64,000 bases of DNA from Neobacillus drentensis NBRC 102427 (GCF_001591445.1 NZ_BCUX01000013.1:62001-126000), one strand, 5' to 3'; positions 17,717-26,878 are shown, numbered from the stretch's first letter. Notes: generated by a model from the letters alone, not told the origin. A program made the numbers and translations.

Positions 17717-18889
17717 ATGCTTCATCTAGTCAACAAGAATGTCAGACAAATAGAATTATCCGGTATTCGAAAAGTCTTTAATAAAGTATTGAACGATCCA
17801 AGTATCGTTAATTTAACGGTTGGCCAGCCCGATTTTCCGACTCCTGAAAATGTAATTAACGCAGGAATTAGATCACTGGAGGAAAAACGGACCGGTTATA
17901 CAACCAACTCGGGATTACCTGACCTGAGAAAAGCGATTGCAAGCTTTGTGGACCGCCGCTATGGGTTGAAATATGAGCCGGAGAATGAAATTCTTGTTAC
18001 AATAGGTGCAAGTGAAGCTCTTGACATTGCGTTTCGTACCATTCTGGATGAAGGCAGTGAAGTGATTTTGCCCGCACCGATTTATCCGGCGTACGAACCA
18101 CTGATAAGATTATGCGGTGCCATACCTGTTTTTATCGATACAAGGGAAACTAGCTTTAAGCTTAACGCAGAGATGATAAAAGCAAAACTCACGGATAAGA
18201 CCCGTTGTGTCCTTCTACCTTATCCATCTAATCCTTGCGGAAGTATTTTAGAAAAAGAAGAGTTGCAGGAGATTGCTGATCTTTTAAGAGACAAGGAAAT
18301 TTTTATTATCTCCGATGAAATTTACAGTGAATTAACCTATGGAACGAGACATCATTCGATTGCCTCTTTTCCAGAGATGAAAGAAAAGAGCATTGTGATT
18401 AATGGCCTTTCGAAATCCCATGCGATGACAGGTTGGAGGATTGGGTATGCACTGGCACCGAACTATCTAATAGAAGAAATGCTGAAAATCCATGTGTACA
18501 ATACCGTTTGTGCAACCTCCACCAGCCAATATGCTGCCTTAGAAGCATTATCGGCAGACTTAATAGAAGTAGAGCTGATGAAGGAAGAATATCAAAAACG
18601 AAGAGATTATGTATTTGACCGAGTCAAATCAATGGGTCTTGATGTAAGTTGGCCGGATGGAGCCTTCTACTTATTTCCTTCGATCAAAAAGACAGGGATG
18701 AGTTCTGAGGAATTTAATGAAAAATTAATTGAACAGGCAAAAGCAGCGTGCATACCTGGCAGTGCCTTCTCAAGCTATGGTGAGGGATATATTCGAATTT
18801 CTTATGCTAACTCAATGGAAAATTTAGTAGAAGGGTTAAATAGGTTAGAAAAATTTTTGGAAAACACAAATATCAAAATGGATTGCTAG
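17717..18889 (+). CDS. Class I/II PLP-dependent aminotransferase (PatA/AspC-like)
   Basis: About 390 residues. Fold-type I features: VGQPDFPTPENV, GYTTNSGLPDLRKAIA, LPYPSNPCGSIL, the ISDEIYSEL Asp/Tyr, and the Schiff-base Lys in NGLSKSHAMTGWRIGY with its Arg. A second Arg occurs in GEGYIRISYA, which binds the substrate carboxylate. It resembles Bacillus PatA, but amino-donor specificity cannot be read. ATG 17717 is used; AGGGAG lies ten bases upstream, and a TTG at 17711 is possible. A 100-bp gap separates it from the RraA-like gene. It may be co-transcribed or have its own promoter, and it could transaminate the oxo-acid product of the operon. Confidence 0.9.
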   Translation: MLHLVNKNVRQIELSGIRKVFNKVLNDPSIVNLTVGQPDFPTPENVINAGIRSLEEKRTGYTTNSGLPDLRKAIASFVDRRYGLKYEPENEILVTIGASEALDIAFRTILDEGSEVILPAPIYPAYEPLIRLCGAIPVFIDTRETSFKLNAEMIKAKLTDKTRCVLLPYPSNPCGSILEKEELQEIADLLRDKEIFIISDEIYSELTYGTRHHSIASFPEMKEKSIVINGLSKSHAMTGWRIGYALAPNYLIEEMLKIHVYNTVCATSTSQYAALEALSADLIEVELMKEEYQKRRDYVFDRVKSMGLDVSWPDGAFYLFPSIKKTGMSSEEFNEKLIEQAKAACIPGSAFSSYGEGYIRISYANSMENLVEGLNRLEKFLENTNIKMDC

Positions 18890-18906
18890 AATATTTTCCA
18901 AAATAG

Positions 18907-18935
18907 CAGTTTCAAACCTCTGAACCTGTTTTTTT
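18907..18935 (+). terminator. Terminator after the aminotransferase gene
   Basis: CAGTTTCA (18907-18914) pairs with TGAACCTG (18921-18928) with one mismatch, followed by seven Ts. Confidence 0.7.
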
Positions 18936-18965
18936 AGTATTAAGCTACATATAGAAAAAAGCAAA

Positions 18966-18996
18966 TGGCTCAGTATTGGACTGAGCTATTGTTTTT
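18966..18996 (+). terminator. Second terminator downstream of the aminotransferase gene
   Basis: GCTCAGT (18968-18974) pairs with ACTGAGC (18980-18986) over a short ATTGG loop, followed by TATTGTTTTT. It is a back-up terminator in tandem with the one at 18907. A weaker GC-rich hairpin (GGCG...CGCC, about 19046-19069, then CTCCTTTT) follows further on. The rest of the gap before 19185 holds the leader of the DUF4256 gene. Confidence 0.75.
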
Positions 18997-19184
18997 CATA
19001 ATAATAATCTTGAATACATTTTCTTTTGCGATAAGAAAGACTTGGGGCGGATCCAATCGGATTTCGCCTCCTTTTCTATTTGTCCTTGCTTTTTTAGAAC
19101 AAATAATAAACAAAACACATCAAATTCATTTGAAATTTTGCTAATATGGTAATAATAGATTAGAGGATGGAGAGGAGAATTAGT

Positions 19185-19751
19185 ATGAACAATGAAAAAA
19201 GGATGTTGTCACCAGAACAACATGAAGAAATACTTAGGACATTGAAAGCCCGTTTTGAGAAAAACATGAATCGTCATAAAGAACTTGAATGGGCTAATGT
19301 TCAAACAAAGCTAGAAACTAATACTGAAAAACTGTGGTCACTTTTTGAAATGGAAAGAACAGGCGGTGAACCGGATGTTATCGATCATGATAAACAGGCG
19401 GGCGAATACATTTTTTACGATTGCTCAGTGGAAAGTCCTAAAGGCCGCAGGAGTGTTTGTTACGACCGGGAAGCGCTGGATTCAAGGAAAGAACACAAAC
19501 CAAAAAACAGTGCTATAGATATGGCTGCTGACATGGGTATAGAGATTTTAACGGAAGAACAATACAGAGAGATGCAGAGACTTGGAAATTTCGATACTAA
19601 AACATCGAGCTGGGTGAAAACACCTGATAATATTAGAAAACTTGGTGGGGCCATCTTTTGTGATCGTCGCTACGACACTGTCTTTGTGTACCATAATGGA
19701 GCAGAATCCTACTATGCTGCCAGGGGTTTCCGTGGCTCGCTAAGGGTCTAA
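19185..19751 (+). CDS. DUF4256 protein of unknown function
   Basis: About 188 residues, soluble, no membrane helix. It matches the DUF4256 pattern: an N-terminal helix (LSPEQHEEILRTLKARFEKNMNRH), GGEPDVIDHD, YIFYDCSVESPKGRRSVCYDREALDSRKEHKP, then a C-terminal half with EEQYREMQRLGNFDTKTSSWVKTP and IFCDRRYDTVFVYHNGAESYYAARGFRG. The family is widespread with no known activity. The start at ATG 19185 follows GGAGAGGAG; an ATG at 19167 precedes that site. It is followed by a strong terminator. Its leader is nearly the same as that of the UvrA-like gene 720 bp downstream. Confidence 0.85.
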   Translation: MNNEKRMLSPEQHEEILRTLKARFEKNMNRHKELEWANVQTKLETNTEKLWSLFEMERTGGEPDVIDHDKQAGEYIFYDCSVESPKGRRSVCYDREALDSRKEHKPKNSAIDMAADMGIEILTEEQYREMQRLGNFDTKTSSWVKTPDNIRKLGGAIFCDRRYDTVFVYHNGAESYYAARGFRGSLRV

Positions 19752-19817
19752 ATTTTGGTGAGAAAAGAGTTGTATATGCCAAGATGGATCTTTCAAAGGT
19801 TATAAAGTGAATTTTTA

Positions 19818-19852
19818 AGTACCGCTAATTAATTATATTAGTGGTACTTTTT
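19818..19852 (+). terminator. Strong terminator after the DUF4256 gene
   Basis: AGTACCGCTAAT (19818-19829) pairs with ATTAGTGGTACT (19837-19848): a 12-bp stem with one G-T pair, then TTTTT. It separates the DUF4256 gene from the UvrA-like gene, so the latter needs its own promoter. Confidence 0.88.
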
Positions 19853-19904
19853 AAGTTGTGCTATCATGGCAATACTAGATTTAGAGAATGGGGAGGAGAG
19901 TGCT

Positions 19905-22900
19905 ATGAAAATAAATCAATTAATTGCGAATAATATTAACAAATTAGATGCAGCACTTCCGGCTGATCAATCGTTAGGAATTGCTGGTTTGTCCGGATCT
20001 GGTAAAACAACTTTTTGCCAAACCATTGGAGAAGAATCCAAGAAGCGTCTTGTTTCCTTATTGCCAAAGGCCGAATATCAGTATTTATTTCCTAACATAA
20101 TGGAAACCAATTTTAGTGCGATCAAGATGGAAGAAATGCCACTGGTGCTTTTTCTGGGGAGATCATCCATTTCCTCCAATTCACGTTCAACAATTGGCAC
20201 ACATACTGGCGTATTTACAGAGATTCGTGTGACTCTTGCTGAAAAATATAATCTATCTCCGGAAGTTTTTTCATTTAATAATCCGTTGGGCTGGTGTCCG
20301 GATTGTAAAGGACGCGGTACTACTAAAAATGTCGAATGTAAAAAGTGTAAGGGGAAGCGCTATAATCAAGAGGTTGAACAATATAAAATTGAATTACTTG
20401 ATCAACTACATAGTATTTCCGATATCAACAACTTAAGTATGGAATCAATTTTATCACTAGCAGAAGTTTTACATATAAGTGAAGCGAAACAGCATATTCT
20501 CAAAAATATCATCAATATGAATATTGGCTACTTAACAATAAATCGAATCATGGGTACATTGTCAGGAGGGGAATTAACACGTCTTTACTTGGCTGAATTT
20601 ATGGCAACCAGTGAAAATACTGTGATTATTATTGATGAAATATCAGTTGGTCTGGATCACCAAACACTATTGAAAATTTTAGAACAGATTAAACAATTAG
20701 GCTATAAGAACCAAATTTGGTTCATTGATCATTCTGACACCGTGCTAGATACAACGGATGAGAAAGTATTCTTTGGCCCCGGTAGTGGGAAATATGGCGG
20801 AAAAATTGTGGAAGAATCACCACGCCCCAAACCAATCATTTGGGAAAGAAATCAGGCAGTGCCAGCAGAATACTATCATTTTCAAGATCTTTACTTCCGT
20901 AATATTCAAATGGCTGAAATTCAGATACCCCAAAATAGACTTGTAACCGTTACCGGTGAGTCTGGATGTGGTAAATCTACGCTAGTCAATGAATGTATTG
21001 CCAAAGATTTTCAGAGACGTTATCCCAAAGATAAACTAGTAATGGTCGGGCAAGATCGGAACCAGTCGATTACTAGTCGTTCAACGGTTGCGACATTTCT
21101 TGATATTAAAAAGAAAATTACAAAATATAGTGAAGATATTGATGATCTTTTCGAGCGTTCGATTGAAGATATTATTGATGAACTTCCAAATCAAGACATC
21201 GCCCATAAACGTTTGAGTTTACTGATCAAACTGGGACTAGGTTATTTGACATTAGAACGAAAAACGCAAACCTTATCAACTGGTGAATTTCAATGTGTTC
21301 ATTTAGTTTCGGAGCTGTTTGCGAACTCAAGAAACCCACATACACTTTTCATTTTTGACGAACCTTCAAAAGGTTTATCACAAAATATTCTAAATCAATT
21401 CATTGATAGTGTCAGAGGAATACTAAAAGATGAATCAGTTTCTATCATGATGATTGAACATAATGCCTATATGCTTGAAAGCTCAGATTTTATCGTCGAT
21501 TTTGGTAAAAGAAAGATTGAAGCTGTAACGCATCTTGATGTTGTCAGTCATAACGAATATTACGAGCTTAAAAGTAAGGAGGATATTGCACTTCCTTCAC
21601 AGATTTCTTCGACACTCAAAGCGCAAAATGGCATTACTTATTTAAAAGAAAATCATATCGACTATTTTAAAGATGCAGAAAATATCTATAAGGGCGGTAT
21701 CTTAAAAAGCTTATCATCAATGGCCCGTTTAATTTACGGCGAATACGAATCTGACACTATTGCGCCTGTCATTGCTATAGATTTTGAAAGACATTTGTAT
21801 AGTCAATATAGTTTTCTCTATGAAATGGGCGGGGTGATCAACCATATTGTGGCGGCGCATCCGACCAATAAAGATACGAGGAGCTTCGATTTCTATTCAC
21901 AGGACAATCATTGTCCATCATGCTCAGGACGCCTTAAAATTGATATCTTTGATAAAGATCTTGTCATTCAAGAGAAAGCCGTTCCATTCTGGAATGGACT
22001 ATTTTATCCTGAGGTGATGGAAGTATTAAAATATTATCAATATCCAAAAATAGAGTTTCTATTTGAGGAAATTAAGAATGAGCTCGGGTTTGATCTGACA
22101 AAAAGCTACAATGAGATGTCAGAAGAAGAAAAGCATGTTTTTTGGTACGGATATTTTGAAAAGACATTCTATGATAAAGCAGGCAAGACACAGAGGACCT
22201 GGGTAGGCTTTAATACCATCGTTGGTGGGTATATGGTCATTTCAAAATCAGTGATTAAAGAGAAAATGAAAGCATCAAAAGAAAAAATTACCTGTCCGAT
22301 TTGTCATGGAACGGTACTTAATCATCATAAACAGCTTACATTTGGTGGCAAAGATATTCGTGAGGTAATCAATCAGCCACTTGATCAAGTGTTACAAATA
22401 GTTGGAGACTTACCTGTACTCATAAAGCTAAAATCTATTGTTGGCGGCGATATGACTTTGACAGAAGATGTCTCACTAATGCCTAGGGAAACCCAAGTCG
22501 GATTGAAAATGTTTGAATTGGAACTCGCCAGCTTTACAGGTTATGAAATGGTATTACAAAATGTCTTACCATTCTGGGGCAGTATTAAAGACAATCTCGA
22601 ATCCATCAGTACCCATAATCAGATTAGCATCTGTGATTTTCCTAATATTTATGAAACAAGAGATACCATCATTGATAAGTACTTCACGAATGGAAAATAC
22701 AAAAAACTAACGTATGTTTATGAAGCATTTGGTTTCAAAAAAATAGTCACTCAAATTAATAAAATTAATAAAAGTTATCCATGTCGATTCTGTAAAGGGA
22801 AGAAAGTCATTACAGAAGAGAATCTCCATGATGGCGTGTTTAAATTAGCAATACCCTGTGTGAGTTGTCAGGCAAGTGGCATCAATGATGAAGGCCGTAA

Positions 22901-23075
22901 GGAAATGGTTGAAGGTATACCAGTAGCAACATGGTTAACGGGCAAAGTTAGGGATGTTGTTGCTGAAAGCTTGTATACAGAAGCTGTCGCGGATATTCCA
23001 ATTTATATTCGTATTCGTGAGTTAAATAAACGAGATATGATGGCGGTTTATCAATGCCTTGAACAAAATAATTAA
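19905..23075 (+). CDS. Atypical UvrA-like double ATPase with extra zinc-finger C-terminal half
   Basis: About 1056 residues. The N-terminal ~550 carry two UvrA-style ATPase units. Unit 1: Walker A GLSGSGKT (about 28-35), a CPDC...CKKC zinc module, signature LSGGE, IIIDEISVGLD. Unit 2: Walker A GESGCGKS (about 351), a degraded signature LSTGE, FIFDEPSKGLS. No UvrB-binding insert is visible in unit 1, which instead has the SNSRSTIGTHTGVFTEIR segment typical of UvrA's second ATPase unit. The remaining ~500 residues lack a Walker A but contain more Cys pairs (CPSC, CPICHG, CRFC...CVSC). One stretch there (FNTIVGGYM...CPICHGTVL) looks like UvrA's first zinc region. Such a protein could be a DNA-scanning ATPase or antibiotic-resistance/defence UvrA paralogue; it is not the housekeeping gene. 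GGGGAGGAG precedes ATG 19905. Confidence 0.85.
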   Translation: MKINQLIANNINKLDAALPADQSLGIAGLSGSGKTTFCQTIGEESKKRLVSLLPKAEYQYLFPNIMETNFSAIKMEEMPLVLFLGRSSISSNSRSTIGTHTGVFTEIRVTLAEKYNLSPEVFSFNNPLGWCPDCKGRGTTKNVECKKCKGKRYNQEVEQYKIELLDQLHSISDINNLSMESILSLAEVLHISEAKQHILKNIINMNIGYLTINRIMGTLSGGELTRLYLAEFMATSENTVIIIDEISVGLDHQTLLKILEQIKQLGYKNQIWFIDHSDTVLDTTDEKVFFGPGSGKYGGKIVEESPRPKPIIWERNQAVPAEYYHFQDLYFRNIQMAEIQIPQNRLVTVTGESGCGKSTLVNECIAKDFQRRYPKDKLVMVGQDRNQSITSRSTVATFLDIKKKITKYSEDIDDLFERSIEDIIDELPNQDIAHKRLSLLIKLGLGYLTLERKTQTLSTGEFQCVHLVSELFANSRNPHTLFIFDEPSKGLSQNILNQFIDSVRGILKDESVSIMMIEHNAYMLESSDFIVDFGKRKIEAVTHLDVVSHNEYYELKSKEDIALPSQISSTLKAQNGITYLKENHIDYFKDAENIYKGGILKSLSSMARLIYGEYESDTIAPVIAIDFERHLYSQYSFLYEMGGVINHIVAAHPTNKDTRSFDFYSQDNHCPSCSGRLKIDIFDKDLVIQEKAVPFWNGLFYPEVMEVLKYYQYPKIEFLFEEIKNELGFDLTKSYNEMSEEEKHVFWYGYFEKTFYDKAGKTQRTWVGFNTIVGGYMVISKSVIKEKMKASKEKITCPICHGTVLNHHKQLTFGGKDIREVINQPLDQVLQIVGDLPVLIKLKSIVGGDMTLTEDVSLMPRETQVGLKMFELELASFTGYEMVLQNVLPFWGSIKDNLESISTHNQISICDFPNIYETRDTIIDKYFTNGKYKKLTYVYEAFGFKKIVTQINKINKSYPCRFCKGKKVITEENLHDGVFKLAIPCVSCQASGINDEGRKEMVEGIPVATWLTGKVRDVVAESLYTEAVADIPIYIRIRELNKRDMMAVYQCLEQNN

Positions 23076-23097
23076 ATTAGAATGATTTTTTAGCAGC

Positions 23098-23193
23098 TAT
23101 TTCATTACCAAGAAACAAGGAAGAGATTGTACTGGAATTCTTTAATAGTTATGTGAAGGGTGAAGGTAAATTTCAAGCAGCTAAAACGTACTA
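23098..23193 (+). pseudogene. Possible gene remnant (C-terminal fragment)
   Basis: A short open stretch reading SLPRNKEEIVLEFFNSYVKG and ending KFQAAKTY then stop has coding-like composition, but no start codon or ribosome site in frame. It may be the tail of a decayed gene. I do not recognise the family. Confidence 0.25.
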
Positions 23194-23235
23194 GAAACGA
23201 CAAATATTTATGTTTGAATTGAGGGCTTCATTTCG

Positions 23236-23340
23236 ATTCGCTGATAGAACATGAAAATTCGCTGATAGAACACAGGGATTCGCTGATAGAACACAGGAAT
23301 TGGCTGATAGAACCTAATAATTCGCCGATAGAATGTTTTT
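23236..23340. repeat. Five tandem copies of a 21-bp repeat
   Basis: Copies start at 23236, 23257, 23278, 23299 and 23320. Each begins ATTCGCTGATAGAAC with minor changes (ATTGGC in copy 4, ATTCGCCGATAGAAT in copy 5) and has a variable 6-base tail. The period is 21, but stop codons occur on the plus strand, so it does not appear to be coding. Confidence 0.9.
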
Positions 23341-23454
23341 CTCTCCGATTTCAGAGCATTTTGAAGGGGATAGTTTCAGAGTAGTCCATTTTTCTGGTAT
23401 TCAAATAGTCAATTGACAAGTATTTCATTCAAAAAAACTATATTTTAATAAAAA

Positions 23455-23482
23455 TTGAATATTATTCCATTCTTGTTATAAT
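23455..23482 (+). promoter_or_regulatory. Candidate sigma-A promoter of the VOC gene
   Basis: TTGAAT (23455-23460), a 16-bp spacer and a perfect TATAAT (23477-23482), about 70 bp before the VOC start. Confidence 0.6.
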
Positions 23483-23551
23483 AATGAATAGACAATTATA
23501 AGCAATTACATTATGTCTTTAAGATATGTTAATTCTTGATAGGAGGATATT

Positions 23552-23947
23552 ATGGGAAGATTAGTGCATTTCGAAATACATGTGAGTGACATGGAACGGG
23601 CAAAGAAGTTTTATGGAGAGGTTTTCGGTTGGTCTTTTCAAGATTGGAGTGAATATGCGGGTATGCCATACTTTGGTGCGGTGACTGGCGATGAGAATGA
23701 GCTAGGGATCAATGGTGCTTTAATGCAACGCCAAAGTGCTCCGCCGGAACCAAACCAACCTTTAAACGGATTTGCTTGTACAATGGGTGTGGAAAATTAC
23801 GATGTCACGGAAGCCAAAATTATTGAGAATGGCGGCAAGGTCGCAATGGCCAAATATGCTTTGCCTGGTATGGCTTGGCAGGGATATTATATTGATACCG
23901 AAGGCAATATTATCGGAATTCATCAACCCGATGCAAATGCAAAATAG
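23552..23947 (+). CDS. VOC (glyoxalase/bleomycin-resistance) family protein
   Basis: 131 residues with two beta-alpha-beta-beta-beta halves: LVHFEIHVSDMERAKKFYGEVFGW at the start and GMAWQGYYIDTEGNIIGIHQPD at the end. These are typical of small VOC proteins of the type annotated as extradiol dioxygenase or glyoxalase-like. The potential metal residues are His6 and the terminal Gly-His segment, but a complete catalytic set is not evident. AGGAGG precedes the ATG. It is a single gene with its own promoter and terminator. Function unknown. Confidence 0.88.
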   Translation: MGRLVHFEIHVSDMERAKKFYGEVFGWSFQDWSEYAGMPYFGAVTGDENELGINGALMQRQSAPPEPNQPLNGFACTMGVENYDVTEAKIIENGGKVAMAKYALPGMAWQGYYIDTEGNIIGIHQPDANAK

Positions 23948-23965
23948 GTGTTACATAACCGCTAG

Positions 23966-23999
23966 AGAAAGGTAGAATCATCTGCCTTTCTATTTTTTT
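23966..23999 (+). terminator. Terminator after the VOC gene
   Basis: AGAAAGGTAGA (23966-23976) pairs with TCTGCCTTTCT (23981-23991) over a 4-base loop, followed by seven Ts. Confidence 0.92.
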
Positions 24000-24202
24000 G
24001 CGGTCTTTTATCTTAAAGACATTCAGATACTTAGAAAAAGATTTGGAAATGTTGGGGACTTAGCCTTTCTTTTTTAAAAGGAAACATAAAGAAATTAATT
24101 ATTATTTGACAAAAGATATCAAACTTCGCGAGATGCCAGGCATCGCTATTTATTTTAAATAAAATTGAATTCTTCACTTGTTCTTAATTATTGCATAAAA
24201 TC

Positions 24203-24225
24203 CAACAATATTGGATGTGAAACCG
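24203..24225 (+). promoter_or_regulatory. 23-bp operator candidate shared with the symporter promoter (copy 1)
   Basis: The element begins CAACAATATT and ends GATGTGAAACCG. A copy identical at 22 of 23 positions lies at 26983-27005. The two flank the AraC-type regulator gene, each upstream of a transporter, and are good candidates for its binding site. The rest of 24000-24351 shows no gene. Confidence 0.6.
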
Positions 24226-24351
24226 TCCTAATAAGACTACTATATATTTAGATTAAATTGTGATGGTCTTGGAAATGAGAATATCATAAATATAAATAAA
24301 TATTTAAAGGGACAAATACAATGGTTATTGGATTAAGAGAGGAACAAAAAA

Positions 24352-25563
24352 ATGAAAAATAACAGAAATGATAAGTTATTGAACAGCCAATATATCGCTA
24401 TCAATCTTATTACTTTTATCTTCTTCTTTGCTGACTATATTTTGATCACTACGATTCCCCTCTATGCCCTTGAAATTGGAGGTAACGCGTCTACTGCAGG
24501 TGCTTTTATATTTGTAATTAGCACGACTGCACTGGTTCTTCGACCGATTATGGGAAACCTGATGGATGCGAAAACTAGGAAGCTTATTATTCTAATAGGG
24601 ACAATTGCTTTAGCTTTAGCGTCACTTTTTTATGGACTTGTGGTCTCCATAACATCGATTTTAGTTTTGGCGATTCTTCATGGCCTTTCCGCTAGTGCGA
24701 TTACAACCTCAGCACCTACGGTTGTAGCGGATGTAACGCCTGCTTCGAGACTGGCAGAAGGGATAAGTATGTTTGGGGTTGCTACAAATCTTACAATAGC
24801 TGTTGGACCATTAGCGTCACTTTACCTTATCAATGCATTCAGCTATTCTATAACATTTAATGTAGCCTTTGTTTTGGTTCTATTAAGTATTGTCCTTACT
24901 TTTCTAATCAATTATGAAAAAAAGGAACAAAATTTTGCTGGAGAACGAATAAAAACAAAGAAAAAAATAAACATAAAAACCTTGTTTGAAAAAACAGCCT
25001 TGAAACCGTCAATATATCAACTCTTTTTAGCCTTTGGTTTGTCTGCCATATTGACATTTATCCCTATTTACGGAAAATCACGCGGAGTTGATAATATCGG
25101 CTTATTTTTTACATTCTATGCTGCTTCAGCGGTTATCGTTTCTTTTATAACCGGAAAACTCGTTCATACATATGGGGTACGCAAAGTGTTTATTGCTGGA
25201 ATAATTATGCAGCTCATAACATTTCTATTCTTAGCATTTGCATACTCTTTGCCTCTTATGATTACTGCAGCTCTACTCTATGGGTTCGGGAGTGGCTCTG
25301 GTTTTGCAATAGTTAGTATTTTAGCAATGGAGTCAGTTGCCCCGGAAAGGAGAGGAGCAGCTAACGCTACCATTTTTGCTGCAATGGATATAGGTATCGC
25401 AGTGGGCTCTATTGTTTTAGGGGTTATTTCAACGAAATTTGGCTTTACAGTGACATTTATTCTTACAGCATCTATAATGCTGGTTGATATTATTGTTTTT
25501 AGTATTCTTCATAAGGAGCAAACAATAAGGAACGTAGCGTTGGAAGAAACAGAAGTATTATAA
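24352..25563 (+). CDS. MFS transporter, possibly sugar or drug carrier
   Basis: 403 residues with 12 predicted helices. The MFS loop motif is LVLRPIMGNLMDAKTRK in the first half, and a related loop TGKLVHTYGVRK follows in the second. GPLASLYLINAF resembles the motif C of exporters. AGAGGAAC precedes the ATG. It is convergent with an AraC regulator. Its upstream region holds the 23-bp element also present before the GPH symporter, so both carriers probably belong to one regulon. Substrate unknown. Confidence 0.88.
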   Translation: MKNNRNDKLLNSQYIAINLITFIFFFADYILITTIPLYALEIGGNASTAGAFIFVISTTALVLRPIMGNLMDAKTRKLIILIGTIALALASLFYGLVVSITSILVLAILHGLSASAITTSAPTVVADVTPASRLAEGISMFGVATNLTIAVGPLASLYLINAFSYSITFNVAFVLVLLSIVLTFLINYEKKEQNFAGERIKTKKKINIKTLFEKTALKPSIYQLFLAFGLSAILTFIPIYGKSRGVDNIGLFFTFYAASAVIVSFITGKLVHTYGVRKVFIAGIIMQLITFLFLAFAYSLPLMITAALLYGFGSGSGFAIVSILAMESVAPERRGAANATIFAAMDIGIAVGSIVLGVISTKFGFTVTFILTASIMLVDIIVFSILHKEQTIRNVALEETEVL

Positions 25564-25605
25564 TTCTTACCGAAGCAAGTAAAGCTATAACAATCTAAAC
25601 AGTTT

Positions 25606-25640
25606 AACCACACCTCTTTACTAAAAGGTGTGGTTTTTTA
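25606..25640 (+). terminator. Terminator after the MFS gene
   Basis: AACCACACCT (25606-25615) pairs perfectly with AGGTGTGGTT (25626-25635), followed by TTTTTA. The convergent regulator gene ends just beyond. Confidence 0.92.
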
Positions 25641-25666
25641 TTCCATCAGGCACTGGTTTAAGCTGT

Positions 25667-26878
25667 CTACTCTCTTGTCCTTTTATACTCTGTAGGTGTA
25701 ATTCCCTTTACATCCTTAAAAACTTTACAGAAATAATTATAGCTACTAAATCCTACTTGTTCGCTGATATTAGTAATCGACGACATCCCTTGTTCAATGA
25801 GAAAGGCTGCCTCATCGATTCGCTTTTTCTGAATATAACCGATCACGGTAATGTTCATCTCTTCTTTAAATCTTTTAGCCAAATAGGTACGATTAAAACC
25901 TATTTCCTCTGCTACAGACTGTAAATTAATGTTTTCATGAAAGTGGAGGTTTATATACATGATTGCTTTCTTTACAGCCGAACTGTGACCTTTTATAGCA
26001 AAATTTTTGACTGCATTACCATATTCTTTAAGCATGGCTATTTCCAACATTTCTAGTTCGGAAATGGTTACAGCCTGTTCAATTTTGATGGCAAATTTCT
26101 CTGAAATTTCATGTAAGTATTGTGGTGGCACACCTCCCCTTCCGGCTGTGATTCTATAAATGGAATTGGAGCCAAAAGTAACATTCTTTCTTGCTCTCAA
26201 TGGATTTCCAGGTACTCTATAATCAAGATCACCTGAAAAGTCAACTATCATTGCCAGTGCTTTTTCTGTATCACCTGTTTCAATGAAGTGCAAATATTTC
26301 TTTTCAAGTTCATATATAAAGTTAATATTCTTTTCTCTTTGTTCACCGTCTTGTAACGGAAGCACTTCATGATTTTTGTTTACATGATTACTATCAATTG
26401 TTATAAAATGGGACTCTAGATGAGGATTTGCTAATATATTCACAAAAACATCAGCTAACGCCATGGATGTTGACCCAACATTGGTAATGGATTTGTAGTA
26501 ATTTTCTAAAGGTTTGATCCAGCTTTGCTCTAAATTATTCTTCTTCAAAACAATCCATAGAAAATGTTCATTAACTTTTTCAGTTAGAAATGGACCTACA
26601 ATGGTCATTCCTTGATAGTGTTCCTCTTCTTTAATCCCAATTGTGATGTAGGATAGGTGAAAGGAATCTGTATAGAAACAGAAACTATTTTTTTTTGCTC
26701 CTAATAGTGCTTCTTGGAAAACGGGATACATACTCTTCCGTGTTTCTGTAATCACTAACGGCTCATCATCTTTAGAAATATGTAAAATTAGTTTCAAGTC
26801 TTTATCAATAAACTGTACATCAATTTTAAAAGCATTTTTAATTATCCGACATTTTTCTGTAAGTTCATTTATGTTCAT
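25667..26878 (-). CDS. AraC-family regulator with N-terminal sensor domain
   Basis: 403 residues. The C-terminal ~100 form the two-HTH AraC domain (IMYINLHFHENINLQSVAEEIGFNRTYLAKRFKEE, then ITNISEQVGFSSYNYFCKVFKDVKGITPTEYKR). The N-terminal part (about 1-160) looks like a PocR-type ligand sensor (CRIIKNAFKIDVQFIDKDLKLILHIS), and the middle region is helical. It is divergent from the symporter/dehydrogenase operon and convergent with the MFS gene. The repeated 23-bp element upstream of both transporters points to it as an activator of a sugar-uptake regulon. Confidence 0.92.
   Translation of the reverse strand: MNINELTEKCRIIKNAFKIDVQFIDKDLKLILHISKDDEPLVITETRKSMYPVFQEALLGAKKNSFCFYTDSFHLSYITIGIKEEEHYQGMTIVGPFLTEKVNEHFLWIVLKKNNLEQSWIKPLENYYKSITNVGSTSMALADVFVNILANPHLESHFITIDSNHVNKNHEVLPLQDGEQREKNINFIYELEKKYLHFIETGDTEKALAMIVDFSGDLDYRVPGNPLRARKNVTFGSNSIYRITAGRGGVPPQYLHEISEKFAIKIEQAVTISELEMLEIAMLKEYGNAVKNFAIKGHSSAVKKAIMYINLHFHENINLQSVAEEIGFNRTYLAKRFKEEMNITVIGYIQKKRIDEAAFLIEQGMSSITNISEQVGFSSYNYFCKVFKDVKGITPTEYKRTRE

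Noticed and set aside
23236..23340. CRISPR array
   Set aside because: Units are adjacent 21-bp copies with no unique spacers and no cas genes nearby.
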